A stretch of DNA of 64,000 nucleotides, from the NCBI GenBank assembly GCA_030747695.1, contig JASLKG010000002.1, forward strand, positions 62,001 to 126,000, written 5' to 3'. Shown piece by piece: positions 31,315 to 40,152 of this stretch (positions within the stretch are counted from its first letter, which is position 1; every line of letters begins with the position of its first letter). The notes under the pieces are model-generated. The model ran no database searches. It was not told the DNA's origin and was given only the letters and a program-made list of their open reading frames with translations. This DNA comes from Candidatus Poseidoniaceae archaeon. GTDB taxonomy: Archaea > Thermoplasmatota > Poseidoniia > Poseidoniales > Poseidoniaceae. Both the position numbers and the translations under genes were made by a program.

Positions 31315-31647
31315 TCACCTATCAATCATCTTAATTGCATCTGTAGGGCATGCTAGAACACACAATCTACAACCAGTACACTCATCCTTCAGTATTCTTG
31401 CTTTACGATTAGACGGTACATCAAGTAGCGGTGATTTCATTTCCTTACTATACAATTCGATTGCATTATCATCACAGACAATAGTGCACTGATCACACCC
31501 TATGCACAAATCCTCAGTAACCCATGCTACTGTTTCATCCCCGCCTTTAATTTCAGAACGCATTTCACCCTTTTGGCGAGCCAAAGAAATTGCAATGCGC
31601 TCGGCTTCGATAGCACGGCGATTTGCCAGGTCCTCTTTGGAAGTCAT
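31315..31647 (-). CDS. 2x[4Fe-4S] ferredoxin
   Basis: 110 residues. Two cluster-binding sets: 'CIGCDQCTIVCDD' and 'CTGCRLCVLACPTDAI'. The first ends in C-D rather than the usual C-P. An N-terminal helical extension of about 40 residues precedes them. A soluble electron carrier, perhaps for the iron-sulfur modules of nearby enzymes; partner unknown. Its start overlaps the stop of the upstream membrane protein gene by 4 bases (ATGA), and GGTGAT after its stop serves the next gene, so the three genes form one unit. Confidence 0.9.
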   Translation of the reverse strand: MTSKEDLANRRAIEAERIAISLARQKGEMRSEIKGGDETVAWVTEDLCIGCDQCTIVCDDNAIELYSKEMKSPLLDVPSNRKARILKDECTGCRLCVLACPTDAIKMIDR

Positions 31648-32291
31648 TCAGACACCCCGAGAGGTTCCCTGAATTCAAACCTCTGTACAGAAAGATTGAC
31701 CAAAAGGTCTCCCAAACAATAAAATGCACCCACAAGTAATGGCGGATTCCATGCTGTAAATGGTGTCCATGGAACATTATGTTCCCACATCCAATTTCCA
31801 AGGTAAGTACCCCATAATTCCATTACCAATGCAACCCATGCCATAGAAGCATAAAGTGCAGGTTGAGGGCCCCATTTTGTAAATGCAACTACCATCAATA
31901 ACAAGAAAATGCCAGAAGTGTCGCCTCCTGTGTAAATACCATAAATTACCAGAGGAATAAATGGAGTCAGAGACATTAGTGAGTAATTACTAGGCAACAG
32001 CTTAGAAAGACGTCTGCCAGTATCAAAAACAAACCAATGTCCAAATGGTACAAAAATTGGCATTAAATCTCGCTGATACTCATATATCAACCAAACTTCA
32101 CTAAAAAATAACTCCATAGGAGTTGCAAATACTAGTACGGTTAACATTTCTATCCTTTCCTTTCTTTTGGCTGTCGCAAATAACCAACCAAAAAGAGCAA
32201 TGCACCATATATTTACGGGAACCTCAGAATAGTTTGCACTTACATAAAGGCCAACAAATATTGTCAATGAATATAGTATGACTCTCTTCAT
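31644..32291 (-). CDS. Polytopic membrane protein, unknown family
   Basis: 215 residues with about six to seven hydrophobic helices. Conserved-looking polar features within the helices include ELFFSEVWLIYEYQRD, FVPFGHWFVFDTGRR and ELWGTYLGNWMWEHN, with several Glu, His, Trp and Asp residues that suggest a cofactor- or substrate-binding membrane enzyme. I do not recognise the family. It lies 12 bases after the saccharopine-dehydrogenase-like gene and overlaps the ferredoxin start, so it may use the ferredoxin as an electron donor. This is inference. Confidence 0.7.
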   Translation of the reverse strand: MKRVILYSLTIFVGLYVSANYSEVPVNIWCIALFGWLFATAKRKERIEMLTVLVFATPMELFFSEVWLIYEYQRDLMPIFVPFGHWFVFDTGRRLSKLLPSNYSLMSLTPFIPLVIYGIYTGGDTSGIFLLLMVVAFTKWGPQPALYASMAWVALVMELWGTYLGNWMWEHNVPWTPFTAWNPPLLVGAFYCLGDLLVNLSVQRFEFREPLGVSE

Positions 32292-32303
32292 ACATTTACC
32301 TCA

Positions 32304-33296
32304 TTAACCATTTACTACACTTATAGAAATTCCTTCAGAAGATAATAATTTGATAATTGAATCAATTACCTCAATAGGTAAATCCTCAGGAGCATATACA
32401 CCTGTTCCAAACATTTGAGGCCGATCTAACCAAGTTATTGCGCAATATGCAGTAACCAGACCTGTTGTTCTGGCCATTGATGAATCACCATCCATTCCAA
32501 TATCCTCTACAGTCCATATCCTCTTATTACCCTTAGAGATTAATGAAACTTCCATCCATGTGAATTCATCCTTACTCGGATCATACATCCATGCATCTAC
32601 CAAATCTTCTGCTGTTAAATCACACTGTTGATATTTTTCTATATGTCCAGGCCATCTTACTGTATATTCTCCCATATTTTTTACTGGAATATTTAGTAAT
32701 GAACGTAATCCATCTGTAAGAAAAGCCTCCATTGTACGCCCATTGGCATCAATTTCATGAAGTCCGCTCATTGCCGGCACATCGGTTTTCTCTCCGTTTC
32801 TAATAATTCGAGCAGGCCTAGTATATTCGGCAATTACATCTTTCGGAGAAAATGGGGCCATGTATGACCATTCTGAATCGGGTTCTGCAGGATTTCCTCC
32901 CACTTTTATTGTTACTTCTTCCAATTCTCCCCACTCTCTTACAGCCTGTGCAACAAGCATGTTGGAAAGTCCAGGAGCTATGCCTACATCCCAAAGAATT
33001 GTACTTTTTATATCACTCAATGAATTTGGAGTAATTTCACTAAAGGAGAGATCTACTATCTTTTGACCTGTGTCCTTGAGTGATTTTGTAGCAATATGTC
33101 CTACTTCACCAGGCAACATATTTACTATCAAATCTGCTTCCACATGATTGGCAGAAAGTGCATCTCCCAAGTGGAATTCTGCTTTGGTAATTCTTTCCTC
33201 AACATCAAATAGATGTACGTCATGACCTGCCTCAACTAACTTCTTTACAACAAAAGAGCCAACCAAGCCCCCTCCTAGGCAATGTATTCTTGGCAA
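32304..33296 (-). CDS. Saccharopine dehydrogenase-family oxidoreductase
   Basis: About 330 residues. A Rossmann NAD(P) site is at the N terminus (CLGGGLVGSFVVKKL) and followed by 'HLFDVEERI'. The centre and C terminus match the saccharopine/carboxynorspermidine dehydrogenase-like fold (DVGIAPGLSNMLV, 'GGNPAE', 'YTVRWPGHIEKY'). Family knowledge: NAD(P)-dependent reductive amination or oxidation between an amino acid and a keto acid. The TTG at 33296 directly after the upstream stop is chosen, since AGGAG lies upstream and 'LPRIHCLGGG' starts the nucleotide fold; a longer in-frame start would overlap the GshA gene by 70 bases. Substrate unknown; adjacent ligases suggest an amino-acid conjugate. 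Confidence 0.8.
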   Translation of the reverse strand: MPRIHCLGGGLVGSFVVKKLVEAGHDVHLFDVEERITKAEFHLGDALSANHVEADLIVNMLPGEVGHIATKSLKDTGQKIVDLSFSEITPNSLSDIKSTILWDVGIAPGLSNMLVAQAVREWGELEEVTIKVGGNPAEPDSEWSYMAPFSPKDVIAEYTRPARIIRNGEKTDVPAMSGLHEIDANGRTMEAFLTDGLRSLLNIPVKNMGEYTVRWPGHIEKYQQCDLTAEDLVDAWMYDPSKDEFTWMEVSLISKGNKRIWTVEDIGMDGDSSMARTTGLVTAYCAITWLDRPQMFGTGVYAPEDLPIEVIDSIIKLLSSEGISISVVNG

Positions 33297-33298
33297 CT

Positions 33299-34498
33299 CT
33301 ATTTCTCCTGTAATATAGATTCTGAACCCATTGCCAGCATAGATAATTCTGCTACTAATGCATGCCACCCATGTGCATGCTCCCCATATTGCTCGCTGGA
33401 TTCGCTAAATTTCTCAAATCTTGCAGACGGAGAATTCAAATTCTCAATATCTCCTTTTGAATCATTAATACGGTAAAACCATGATGCTGCCTGGCCATCA
33501 ACAAGGTAAACTACAGGTTCGACTGGTGCATTTTCTTTACTCTTTAACGTAGTAGGAACTCCCTCTTGTATCAAAAAATTTTCAACATCAACTCCTCCCT
33601 TTGAATACATTAATCTCTTAAATTTTCGATTTGACAAATTAAGTAATTGACTGCCAGAGGTTACACTCATTATTCCTAAACCATAAGTTCCTCTATCGTT
33701 TTTTATGAAGGCAACTGGGTCTCTATCAATGCCTTTTTCTTGATATTTGAATTTAATTTTTGCTAAAAAATCATCGATTTCTGTAGCCAACATTTCTCTG
33801 CAAGATTGTTTTTCTAAGCACTTATCTTCACTAACAAACCAATCTGCCATTAAATGCCAGGGATCTATTTTCAATAATTCTGCAATTTCATTTACATACG
33901 GTTCTAAACAACTGTAATGTTCTGACTTACGACGACGTTGCCAACCCATATGCGGGGGTGGACTGACATTATGTGTTCCCAAACCGTCAATCATCCCTTC
34001 AGTTAAATCATTATTCAGTAATACTAAGCAAGGCCTTTTACCATTAATTTTCAATTTGCTGTTTTCAAGAACTACGTCATGTAAGATAAGCGGTCCTGTA
34101 ATTCCCTGTAATGACCCATGTCCTTCTAATTCGGGGGAACCAACTGTACATCTAAATCCAGCTTTTTCAATTAGTCTTTTTATCGTTGATAAATTTTCAA
34201 TATATCCTTGATTCCTCGTATGAGACTCTGGAAAGATATGTACCCATGTGCAATCTTTATGTTTGCGATTTATGTGATCTTTTAACAACATTGACATATT
34301 CATTTCATCATTCTCTGATATGTTATTGAATCCAGCAGGAAAATGATTTGCATCCACAACAGATACTTTCCATCCAGAATCTCTGATATCTACTGACCCA
34401 TAAATTGGAATTGGTACCTCTTGCCTTTTTTGGTTCATCCACGCTGTAATCAGATCTCGATTTGATTCAAGTAAATTAGATAAATTATGGATGTGCAA
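33299..34498 (-). CDS. gshA: Glutamate-cysteine ligase, GshA (Acidithiobacillus-type) family
   Basis: 399 residues. The signature 'IPIYGSVDIRDSGWKVSVVD' followed by ANHFPAGFNNI and IFPESHTRNQGYIENLS matches the GshA family (Pfam GshA, the proteobacterial/Acidithiobacillus type), which joins glutamate and cysteine to gamma-glutamylcysteine, using ATP. Further features: FIKNDRGTYGLGIMSV, an ATP-grasp-like loop. Archaeal thiol chemistry usually uses gamma-glutamylcysteine in haloarchaea with a different enzyme type, so this gene may come from bacterial transfer. No gshB is seen. It lies 1 base after asnB and abuts the saccharopine-dehydrogenase-like gene. An alternative is a related amide ligase with another substrate. 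Confidence 0.8.
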   Translation of the reverse strand: MHIHNLSNLLESNRDLITAWMNQKRQEVPIPIYGSVDIRDSGWKVSVVDANHFPAGFNNISENDEMNMSMLLKDHINRKHKDCTWVHIFPESHTRNQGYIENLSTIKRLIEKAGFRCTVGSPELEGHGSLQGITGPLILHDVVLENSKLKINGKRPCLVLLNNDLTEGMIDGLGTHNVSPPPHMGWQRRRKSEHYSCLEPYVNEIAELLKIDPWHLMADWFVSEDKCLEKQSCREMLATEIDDFLAKIKFKYQEKGIDRDPVAFIKNDRGTYGLGIMSVTSGSQLLNLSNRKFKRLMYSKGGVDVENFLIQEGVPTTLKSKENAPVEPVVYLVDGQAASWFYRINDSKGDIENLNSPSARFEKFSESSEQYGEHAHGWHALVAELSMLAMGSESILQEK

Positions 34499-34499
34499 T

Positions 34500-36218
34500 T
34501 TAGATCACCTCATCAAGTAATTGACTTATATCTCCAACTTTCTTTTTGCGACCCTCATCAATTATGTGCATGGCTTCGAATAACCCGAGGCCGATAGCTA
34601 TCTCTGGTTGCTTAAGTAATGCTTTTTCCATCGAATTATAATTTTTTGCGACTTCAGCCGCACGTGGTAATAACTCAACAAGCATCTCATCAATCAGATT
34701 GGGTGTTGTTGCACGGCCTGCAGGCAACTTGGGCCTATTCACTATTTCTTTCGGCAATTGAGTCAAGTCTGCCGCTTTACGTAGTGCTAATTTTTCATTC
34801 ATTTTATCTGGTAATTTGTAATTCATAGGAAGCCTATTTGAGGCCAACCTATGTGCTCGACCCAAAAAAGGTACTCTTACTTCTAAACCATTTGACATTG
34901 AATGCCGATCAACTAACCTTAACTGGAAATTTGATAATTGGCCATGATCAATTTCAAACTGTAAGAATTCTTGTAAAGAACTACAGTGGTTTTCTGGCAT
35001 GTGGTTTTTATTCCACCATTGATTCCCATCTAGATTAGACAAGGAGCAATCTAAATCTCTCAACCTCGAATTGATTAGGGCAGCATGTTTTGACAAATTT
35101 CTGTATCTAGGATAACCTGCATGTAATTCGTCTGCTCCTTGTCCGCATAACCCTACTTTTACTGAATTCGACATTTCAGCAAACAATGGTTGAAAGAATA
35201 AGACTGTAACATCTAAATCTTCTCCATGCCAAGATAAATCAGGTAATTTATTATGGAATGTATCTGAATCTAATATTTTTTGATTGTGTTTTAGATCTAA
35301 TTTTGATGCAACTAATTCTGCTGCTATCCAATCAGGATTCTCTTCAGATTCGGCAACAGTCCAGCATTCTGGGACTGGTTGATTGGCGCGCTGTGCAGCC
35401 TCTCTTGCCACAGCACAAACGAGACTTGAATCTAAACCTCCTGAAAGTACAATCCCTAAAGGTACATCTGACATCAATCTATCTTGGACTGATACTACAA
35501 ATGTCTCCAATAATTCTTCAGGCCTATTCCATTCATTACTTGGGTTGATATTTTGCGATTCGAATCTGGCATTGCTAGTCATTGTAGGGACTCCTTCAAT
35601 CAATTCCCAAACTTCTACTGAACCTGGTCGAACCTGATGCACTCCCTCTAAGAGTGTTGTAGCATCCAATGAATATTCCCACGCAATGCGCGCCCTTAAT
35701 GCAAGATCATCAATTACCGGAATATGCAACTCATGTGCCCTTAGGGCCTTATGTTCTGATGCAAAAATTAGACTGTCCCCTGCTATTGCTCTAACCAGAG
35801 GTTTTATGCCAACAGGATCTCTAGCAAGAATCAATTGATTGTCAGACCAAATTGCAAATGAAAACATCCCTTCTAAAAGCCTAATCCATTGCGCATGCTC
35901 ACTTGCATTACCTCCTCTAGATTGTGAATGTAATGCCAATATAGCTTCACTATCTCCAGCGGTGTGATAAGGATAATTTTCAATTATCAAATCTCGGAAG
36001 TTGTAAATCTCACCATTAACAATAGCAACACTGCCTTCACCATAAAGCGGCTGTTGAGACCCGTCTAAATCTACAATTGCAAGTCTAGTATGTGCAAAAC
36101 CGCAATTCTCATCAATAAATATGCCATTACCATCAGGTCCACGATGATTTAGAAGTTTAATCATGTCCTTCAATACAGCCTTATCCGGCTGACCGAGCAT
36201 GCCTCCAATACCGCACAT
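34500..36218 (-). CDS. asnB: Asparagine synthetase (glutamine-hydrolysing) family
   Basis: 572 residues. The chain begins MCGIGGMLG, so Cys2 is the glutaminase nucleophile, with HRGPDG and 'AHTRLAIVDLDG' (Ntn domain) following. The ATP-pyrophosphatase loop SGGLDSSLVCAV is in the synthetase domain with 'GLCGQGADELHAGYPRYR'. Family knowledge: transfers glutamine-derived ammonia to aspartate, or in some members to other carboxylates. Because it heads an operon with GshA and a saccharopine-dehydrogenase-like gene, it may amidate something other than aspartate, but nothing in the sequence decides. It is 49 bases downstream of the 36-residue membrane peptide gene and one base before gshA. Confidence 0.92.
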   Translation of the reverse strand: MCGIGGMLGQPDKAVLKDMIKLLNHRGPDGNGIFIDENCGFAHTRLAIVDLDGSQQPLYGEGSVAIVNGEIYNFRDLIIENYPYHTAGDSEAILALHSQSRGGNASEHAQWIRLLEGMFSFAIWSDNQLILARDPVGIKPLVRAIAGDSLIFASEHKALRAHELHIPVIDDLALRARIAWEYSLDATTLLEGVHQVRPGSVEVWELIEGVPTMTSNARFESQNINPSNEWNRPEELLETFVVSVQDRLMSDVPLGIVLSGGLDSSLVCAVAREAAQRANQPVPECWTVAESEENPDWIAAELVASKLDLKHNQKILDSDTFHNKLPDLSWHGEDLDVTVLFFQPLFAEMSNSVKVGLCGQGADELHAGYPRYRNLSKHAALINSRLRDLDCSLSNLDGNQWWNKNHMPENHCSSLQEFLQFEIDHGQLSNFQLRLVDRHSMSNGLEVRVPFLGRAHRLASNRLPMNYKLPDKMNEKLALRKAADLTQLPKEIVNRPKLPAGRATTPNLIDEMLVELLPRAAEVAKNYNSMEKALLKQPEIAIGLGLFEAMHIIDEGRKKKVGDISQLLDEVI

Positions 36219-36267
36219 TACCTAACCTCAATATGAAGTTCTATATGAGTGGACTTATGGATTAATC

Positions 36268-36378
36268 TCACCAAAGAGGATAAACAAACATTGTCACTAC
36301 AAGTAAAACAAATGAAAGTAAAAAGGTCACAAGATATGTGCTTTGCTGAGGTTCGCGAATTGGCTCTTCATCACTCAT
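36268..36378 (-). CDS. 36-residue single-helix membrane protein
   Basis: A small gene that is easily missed: ATG at 36378, TGA at 36268-36270. A hydrophilic start (MSDEEPIREPQQS) is followed by one clean membrane helix (LVTFLLSFVLLVVTMFVYP) and a Leu-Trp end. AGGTGAG lies just upstream of the ATG, and the gene sits in a gap of 210 bases between two genes of the same direction. Both features favour real coding. Function unknown; it could be a small subunit of a membrane enzyme in this operon, such as the lipid-kinase-like protein upstream. Confidence 0.6.
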   Translation of the reverse strand: MSDEEPIREPQQSTYLVTFLLSFVLLVVTMFVYPLW

Positions 36379-36428
36379 AGTGGCTCACCTATCATTGCCG
36401 AATATTACAAGGGATTTCAACATAATGG

Positions 36429-37046
36429 TCAAATCCATGGTATTGCTATCAATATCCCAGCCAAAGGAATTAGCAACATAGTTGCATTATCATCTATCCA
36501 TCTTAACCTAGGCCACTCAGCAGCAACACATAGCGGAGCAAATATTGGAATTAACCACAGTGGCGTGGAATACAAAAAGAAACAGCAAAGCCAAATTATC
36601 GATATAAATACAGAGCCTGAATAAAATACAGTTCGTGCTTCAAATCCCTTACGACGCATCTCTCCAAGGAAGGGGTCGCCAAGTGAAAGGGACCAAATTA
36701 ATGGATATACTAAATCGGGTGAATTTGGAAGTAAAAGGAAGGTTATTGCAATTGCAAATGCTCCCCATGCCAATGCACTAACTTGTTCAGATTCGTAATC
36801 TCTTTGCCCAAAAATTGTAATTTTGAATTTTAATCGGGCAGATTCGACAACAATTAGAGAAATAATTAGGGCTGAAACTAATTGTGAAGGGTACAAATTT
36901 ACATATTCTGAAATTTTCTCAGCATATTCGAAATAGACCCAAGGTATTATCGTCATCGATAGATGAAAACCTCTTCTGAATAAGTGACCATTTATGCCGC
37001 CAACTGAATGATCAATTGGATTTGTAAGCTCTACTTGATCACTCAT
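36429..37046 (-). CDS. CTP-dependent phytol/dolichol kinase-like membrane protein
   Basis: 205 residues with about six membrane helices. Features resembling the dolichol kinase/VTE5/cytidylyltransferase-like family: 'LFRRGFHLSMTIIPWV' near the start, 'LGDPFLGEMRRKGFEA' in the middle, and 'RWIDDNATMLLIPLAGILI' at the end, like the family's D-N-x-x-I-P-L-x-x-G. Such enzymes phosphorylate isoprenoid alcohols with CTP. The match is by motif and size, so moderate. It overlaps the MeaB gene by 8 bases and precedes the small membrane peptide by 50 bases. Confidence 0.55.
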   Translation of the reverse strand: MSDQVELTNPIDHSVGGINGHLFRRGFHLSMTIIPWVYFEYAEKISEYVNLYPSQLVSALIISLIVVESARLKFKITIFGQRDYESEQVSALAWGAFAIAITFLLLPNSPDLVYPLIWSLSLGDPFLGEMRRKGFEARTVFYSGSVFISIIWLCCFFLYSTPLWLIPIFAPLCVAAEWPRLRWIDDNATMLLIPLAGILIAIPWI

Positions 37047-37863
37047 ACAACCGCCTCAAAGCTTCCTCGACACCTAATTCTTCTTGAGACATTCTGTCTA
37101 AAATAGAATCTAGGTCAGGATTTTGCGTGATTTTACTCTCATGCGCCATGAATAACTGTTCTCTGAATCTTGCGCGTTTAGATGAAAGTCTAACTGGAAT
37201 TTTCAATACTGACTTTGCTAAATCATCTATCCCTTCTCCTGTAAGTGCACTTACTTTACTGATAGGGGTCTTTTCTTCTGTAATCGTCAATGACATTGTT
37301 AGATCATTTACGACTTTATCTGCTCCATCTAAATCACACTTGTTTACAACAATTAGATCTGCTAATTCCAAAAGTCCTGCTTTCTCTGCCTGAACCCCAT
37401 CACCCCTAGCAGGTCCTTCCACCACAATTATCCTATCAGATATTGCAGCACAACGCATCTCAGATTGCCCTGCACCTACAGTTTCAACAAATACTATTTC
37501 GAATCCATTTCCTAACAAATGATTAGCAAGTGATTGAACTATAGAAGGTACTGAACCACTAGATGAACGTGTTGCAATACTTCTGACAAAGATTGACTCT
37601 GACTTTGAGTCGTCATCTAGAACACTCATTCTAACACGATCACCGAGTAATGCACCACCAGAAATGGAGGAAGACGGGTCTACTGCTAATACTGCGATTT
37701 TGTGTTCTGGAGTTAACTTATGCAATAAACAGTCGATCAAACATGATTTACCAATTCCGGGAGGACCAGTTATTGCAATTACCAATCCATCTCCTTCAAG
37801 TTGTGATGACAGATCCCCATTTTCTATAGCTGACAATTGTCTTGCCAACTCAAGCCTATTCAA
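37039..37863 (-). CDS. meaB: MeaB-type GTPase, methylmalonyl-CoA mutase chaperone
   Basis: 274 residues. P loop GPPGIGKSC (Walker A), then 'KIAVLAVDPSSSISGGALLGDR', 'RSIATRSSSGSVP', 'FVETVGAGQSE' and 'NKCDLDGA' in the order of the ArgK/MeaB (MMAA) family. It guards and reloads the B12 cofactor of methylmalonyl-CoA mutase. It starts at TTG with GGTGATTAA just upstream, right after the stop of the B12-binding subunit gene (one base between), so the two are co-translated. The next gene start overlaps its stop. Confidence 0.93.
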   Translation of the reverse strand: MNRLELARQLSAIENGDLSSQLEGDGLVIAITGPPGIGKSCLIDCLLHKLTPEHKIAVLAVDPSSSISGGALLGDRVRMSVLDDDSKSESIFVRSIATRSSSGSVPSIVQSLANHLLGNGFEIVFVETVGAGQSEMRCAAISDRIIVVEGPARGDGVQAEKAGLLELADLIVVNKCDLDGADKVVNDLTMSLTITEEKTPISKVSALTGEGIDDLAKSVLKIPVRLSSKRARFREQLFMAHESKITQNPDLDSILDRMSQEELGVEEALRRLYE

Positions 37864-38301
37864 TTAATCACCCCAATGCCAAGAATCTTCAGAACCTACA
37901 CCACAATTACGCATTGATGCTACTTTGACAAAATCAAGAATCTCACTTGAAGTTGTGCCTGGCCCAAAAATAGCTCTTACTCCTGACGAATATAATGCTG
38001 AGCGGTCTCCTTCTGGAATTATTCCTCCTCCGAAAACAATGACGTCACCAAGACCAGATTCTCTCAATAATTGACAAATCTTAGGAAATAGATGTTCATG
38101 TGCTCCAGAGAGTGATGATAAGCCAACAAATTTAGCATCTTCATCCATTGCTGTGCGCACAATTTGTTCTGCAGTACGTCGAAGACCTGTGTAAATTACT
38201 TCATGCCCTCCGTCCCTTAAGGCCCTTGCAACAACCTTAGCTCCGCGGTCGTGACCGTCTAGGCCGGGCTTGGCTATGATTATCCTGTACCTCTCGCCCA
38301 T
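37864..38301 (-). CDS. mcmA2: Methylmalonyl-CoA mutase B12-binding (C-terminal) subunit
   Basis: 145 residues from ATG 38301. The cobalamin-binding motif DGHDRG, with His as the lower ligand, plus 'GLRRTAEQIV', 'GLSSLSGAHE', 'VFGGGIIP' and 'FGPGTTSSEILDF' define the separate small subunit of archaeal-type methylmalonyl-CoA mutase. The large subunit gene is not in the window. The enzyme converts methylmalonyl-CoA to succinyl-CoA; the carboxylase genes divergent from it make methylmalonyl-CoA. Both genes share an about 95-base divergent promoter region. A start at 38355 is also in frame but overlaps more of that region. Confidence 0.93.
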   Translation of the reverse strand: MGERYRIIIAKPGLDGHDRGAKVVARALRDGGHEVIYTGLRRTAEQIVRTAMDEDAKFVGLSSLSGAHEHLFPKICQLLRESGLGDVIVFGGGIIPEGDRSALYSSGVRAIFGPGTTSSEILDFVKVASMRNCGVGSEDSWHWGD

Positions 38302-38396
38302 GTTCGGACGTGTGCAGTGACGTCTATGAAGTGGTTGCGGTGTAGAAATGCTCACACAACCAATAAGGAGGGCCTTTGATTCAGGCGTACTGGCGA
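38302..38396. promoter_or_regulatory. Divergent promoter region between the mutase and acyl-CoA carboxylase operons
   Basis: About 95 bases with no gene between two divergent starts. A candidate ribosome-binding purine run ATAAGGAGGG lies at about 38363-38372. I cannot define TATA boxes or an operator by eye. Confidence 0.4.
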
Positions 38397-39953
38397 ATGT
38401 CCATGACCACCGAAGAAAGACTGCAGGACCTCCGGGCTAGAAAGGCCAGAGTTGAGGCTGGAGGCGGTCAAGCAAGAGTCGATGCACAGCACAAAAAAGG
38501 GAAGATGACTGCCCGAGAACGCCTTGAAATGTTGCTTGACGATGGTTCATTTCAAGAAATTGATGCTTTAGTTGAACACCGATGTCGTGACTTTGATATG
38601 GACAAGAATGTTATTCCTGGCGATGGAGTAGTCACTGGCCATGGCACAATAGATGGGCGTGAGGTTTTTGCATTTGCACAAGACTTCACAGTATATGGGG
38701 GGAGTTTAGGTGAAATGCATGGCCTAAAGATTTGCAAAGTTTTGGACATGGCATTGAAAACAGGCCGTCCCGTAATTGGCCTAAATGATTCAGGTGGCGC
38801 ACGCATTCAAGAAGGTGTGGCATCTTTAGGATCCTATGCTGAAATATTTTTTAGAAATGTTAGAGCAAGTGGTGTCATTCCACAAATAAGTGTGATAATG
38901 GGGCCTTGTGCCGGTGGCGCAGTATATTCTCCAGCGATTACAGACTTTGTAATAATGGTCGACAAAACTGCTCATATGTTTATTACTGGCCCTGAGGTGA
39001 TTAAAACTGTCACTAACGAAGAAGTCAGTTTCGAAGAACTTGGAGGTGCTGGGACACATGGGAGCAAATCCGGAGTTTCACACTTTACAGCTAGTGATGA
39101 TGACGATGCCATAAATATGGCAAGAGAACTTGTTGGATTATTACCACTAAACAATATGGAACGGGCTCCAGCAAAAAAGAGTAGTGATCCGAAAAATCGC
39201 ATCTGTGAAAAACTTGATTCAATTGTACCGGAAGATCCAACTAAACCATATGATGTAAAGGATGTAATCACAGAACTTCTAGACGATGGAGGATTCCTTG
39301 AAGTACAAGAAAATTGGGCTCCAAACATTGTAGTGGGCTTTGGTCATCTAGGCGAGCACACAATCGGAGTTGTTGCAAATCAACCAAAAATGCTGGCTGG
39401 TTGCCTAGACATTGATGCATCAGATAAAGCGGCTAGATTTGTTCGCTTTTGTGATGCTTTCAACATACCATTGCTTACTCTGGAAGATGTGCCTGGATTT
39501 TTACCAGGAACTAATCAGGAATGGGGAGGAATAATCAGGCATGGGGCGAAATTACTCTATGCCTATGCTGAAGCAACTGTACCTAAACTAACTGTAATCT
39601 TGCGGAAGGCCTATGGTGGAGCATACGATGTAATGAGTTCCAAACACATACGTGGCGATTATAATGTTGCATGGCCAAGTGCAGAATTAGCAGTGATGGG
39701 GGCTGAAGGTGCGGTGCAAATTATTCATCGTAATAGATTGCTTAATGCAAGAGATCCTGATGGTGAAAGAGAAAGATTGATTGAAGATTTTGAAGAAACT
39801 TTTGCTAACCCATACAAAGCTGCAGCCCTAGGATACCTCGATGATGTTATCGAACCTAATCAAACAAGAGATAAGCTATGTAAAGCACTAGAGATGTTAT
39901 TAGACAAAGAAGAATTGAGACCAGCCCGTAAACACGGAAATATACCACTTTGA
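38397..39953 (+). CDS. Acyl-CoA (propionyl/acetyl-CoA) carboxylase beta subunit
   Basis: 518 residues from ATG 38397, with another ATG at 38403. The carboxyltransferase fold is intact: [16 protein letters not shown], '[20 protein letters not shown]', '[12 protein letters not shown]', '[12 protein letters not shown]', and the second half '[16 protein letters not shown]' and '[11 protein letters not shown]'. Family knowledge: moves CO2 from carboxybiotin to propionyl-CoA (or acetyl-CoA), or the reverse in methylmalonyl-CoA decarboxylase. Next genes are the epsilon-like protein and biotin carrier; the biotin carboxylase and any decarboxylase beta subunit are not in the window. Divergent from methylmalonyl-CoA mutase genes, which supports propionyl-CoA carboxylation. 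Confidence 0.93.
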   Translation: MSMTTEERLQDLRARKARVEAGGGQARVDAQHKKGKMTARERLEMLLDDGSFQEIDALVEHRCRDFDMDKNVIPGDGVVTGHGTIDGREVFAFAQDFTVYGGSLGEMHGLKICKVLDMALKTGRPVIGLNDSGGARIQEGVASLGSYAEIFFRNVRASGVIPQISVIMGPCAGGAVYSPAITDFVIMVDKTAHMFITGPEVIKTVTNEEVSFEELGGAGTHGSKSGVSHFTASDDDDAINMARELVGLLPLNNMERAPAKKSSDPKNRICEKLDSIVPEDPTKPYDVKDVITELLDDGGFLEVQENWAPNIVVGFGHLGEHTIGVVANQPKMLAGCLDIDASDKAARFVRFCDAFNIPLLTLEDVPGFLPGTNQEWGGIIRHGAKLLYAYAEATVPKLTVILRKAYGGAYDVMSSKHIRGDYNVAWPSAELAVMGAEGAVQIIHRNRLLNARDPDGERERLIEDFEETFANPYKAAALGYLDDVIEPNQTRDKLCKALEMLLDKEELRPARKHGNIPL

Positions 39954-39962
39954 GGAGAGAAT

Positions 39963-40148
39963 ATGACTGATATCAAAGTGCTCAAAATTGCTGCAATCAC
40001 TGCAGTTATAGCAACAATTGGGAATAGCGATGATCCTTCCCAGATTGGAAGAAAGATGGGTGAGTCTTGGGCACATGATCATCGAAGAATGAATATGGGA
40101 ATGTCATCGTTGATGCACAAAAAAAGTTCTCGTTCTACATGGAGATGA
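39963..40148 (+). CDS. Small protein in the carboxylase operon, epsilon-like
   Basis: 61 residues. A short hydrophobic helix at the start (KVLKIAAITAVIATIG) followed by a basic, Arg/Met/Ser-rich C terminus (WAHDHRRMNMG). It sits between the carboxyltransferase beta gene (9 bases) and the biotin-carrier gene (4 bases), and GGAGAGAAT precedes its ATG. Small, poorly conserved subunits with an 'IAAI-x-A-V...W-x-x-x-x-R' layout accompany acyl-CoA carboxylases, so it may be an epsilon- or gamma-like linker; this is context-based inference. Confidence 0.6.
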   Translation: MTDIKVLKIAAITAVIATIGNSDDPSQIGRKMGESWAHDHRRMNMGMSSLMHKKSSRSTWR

Positions 40149-40152
40149 TTTA

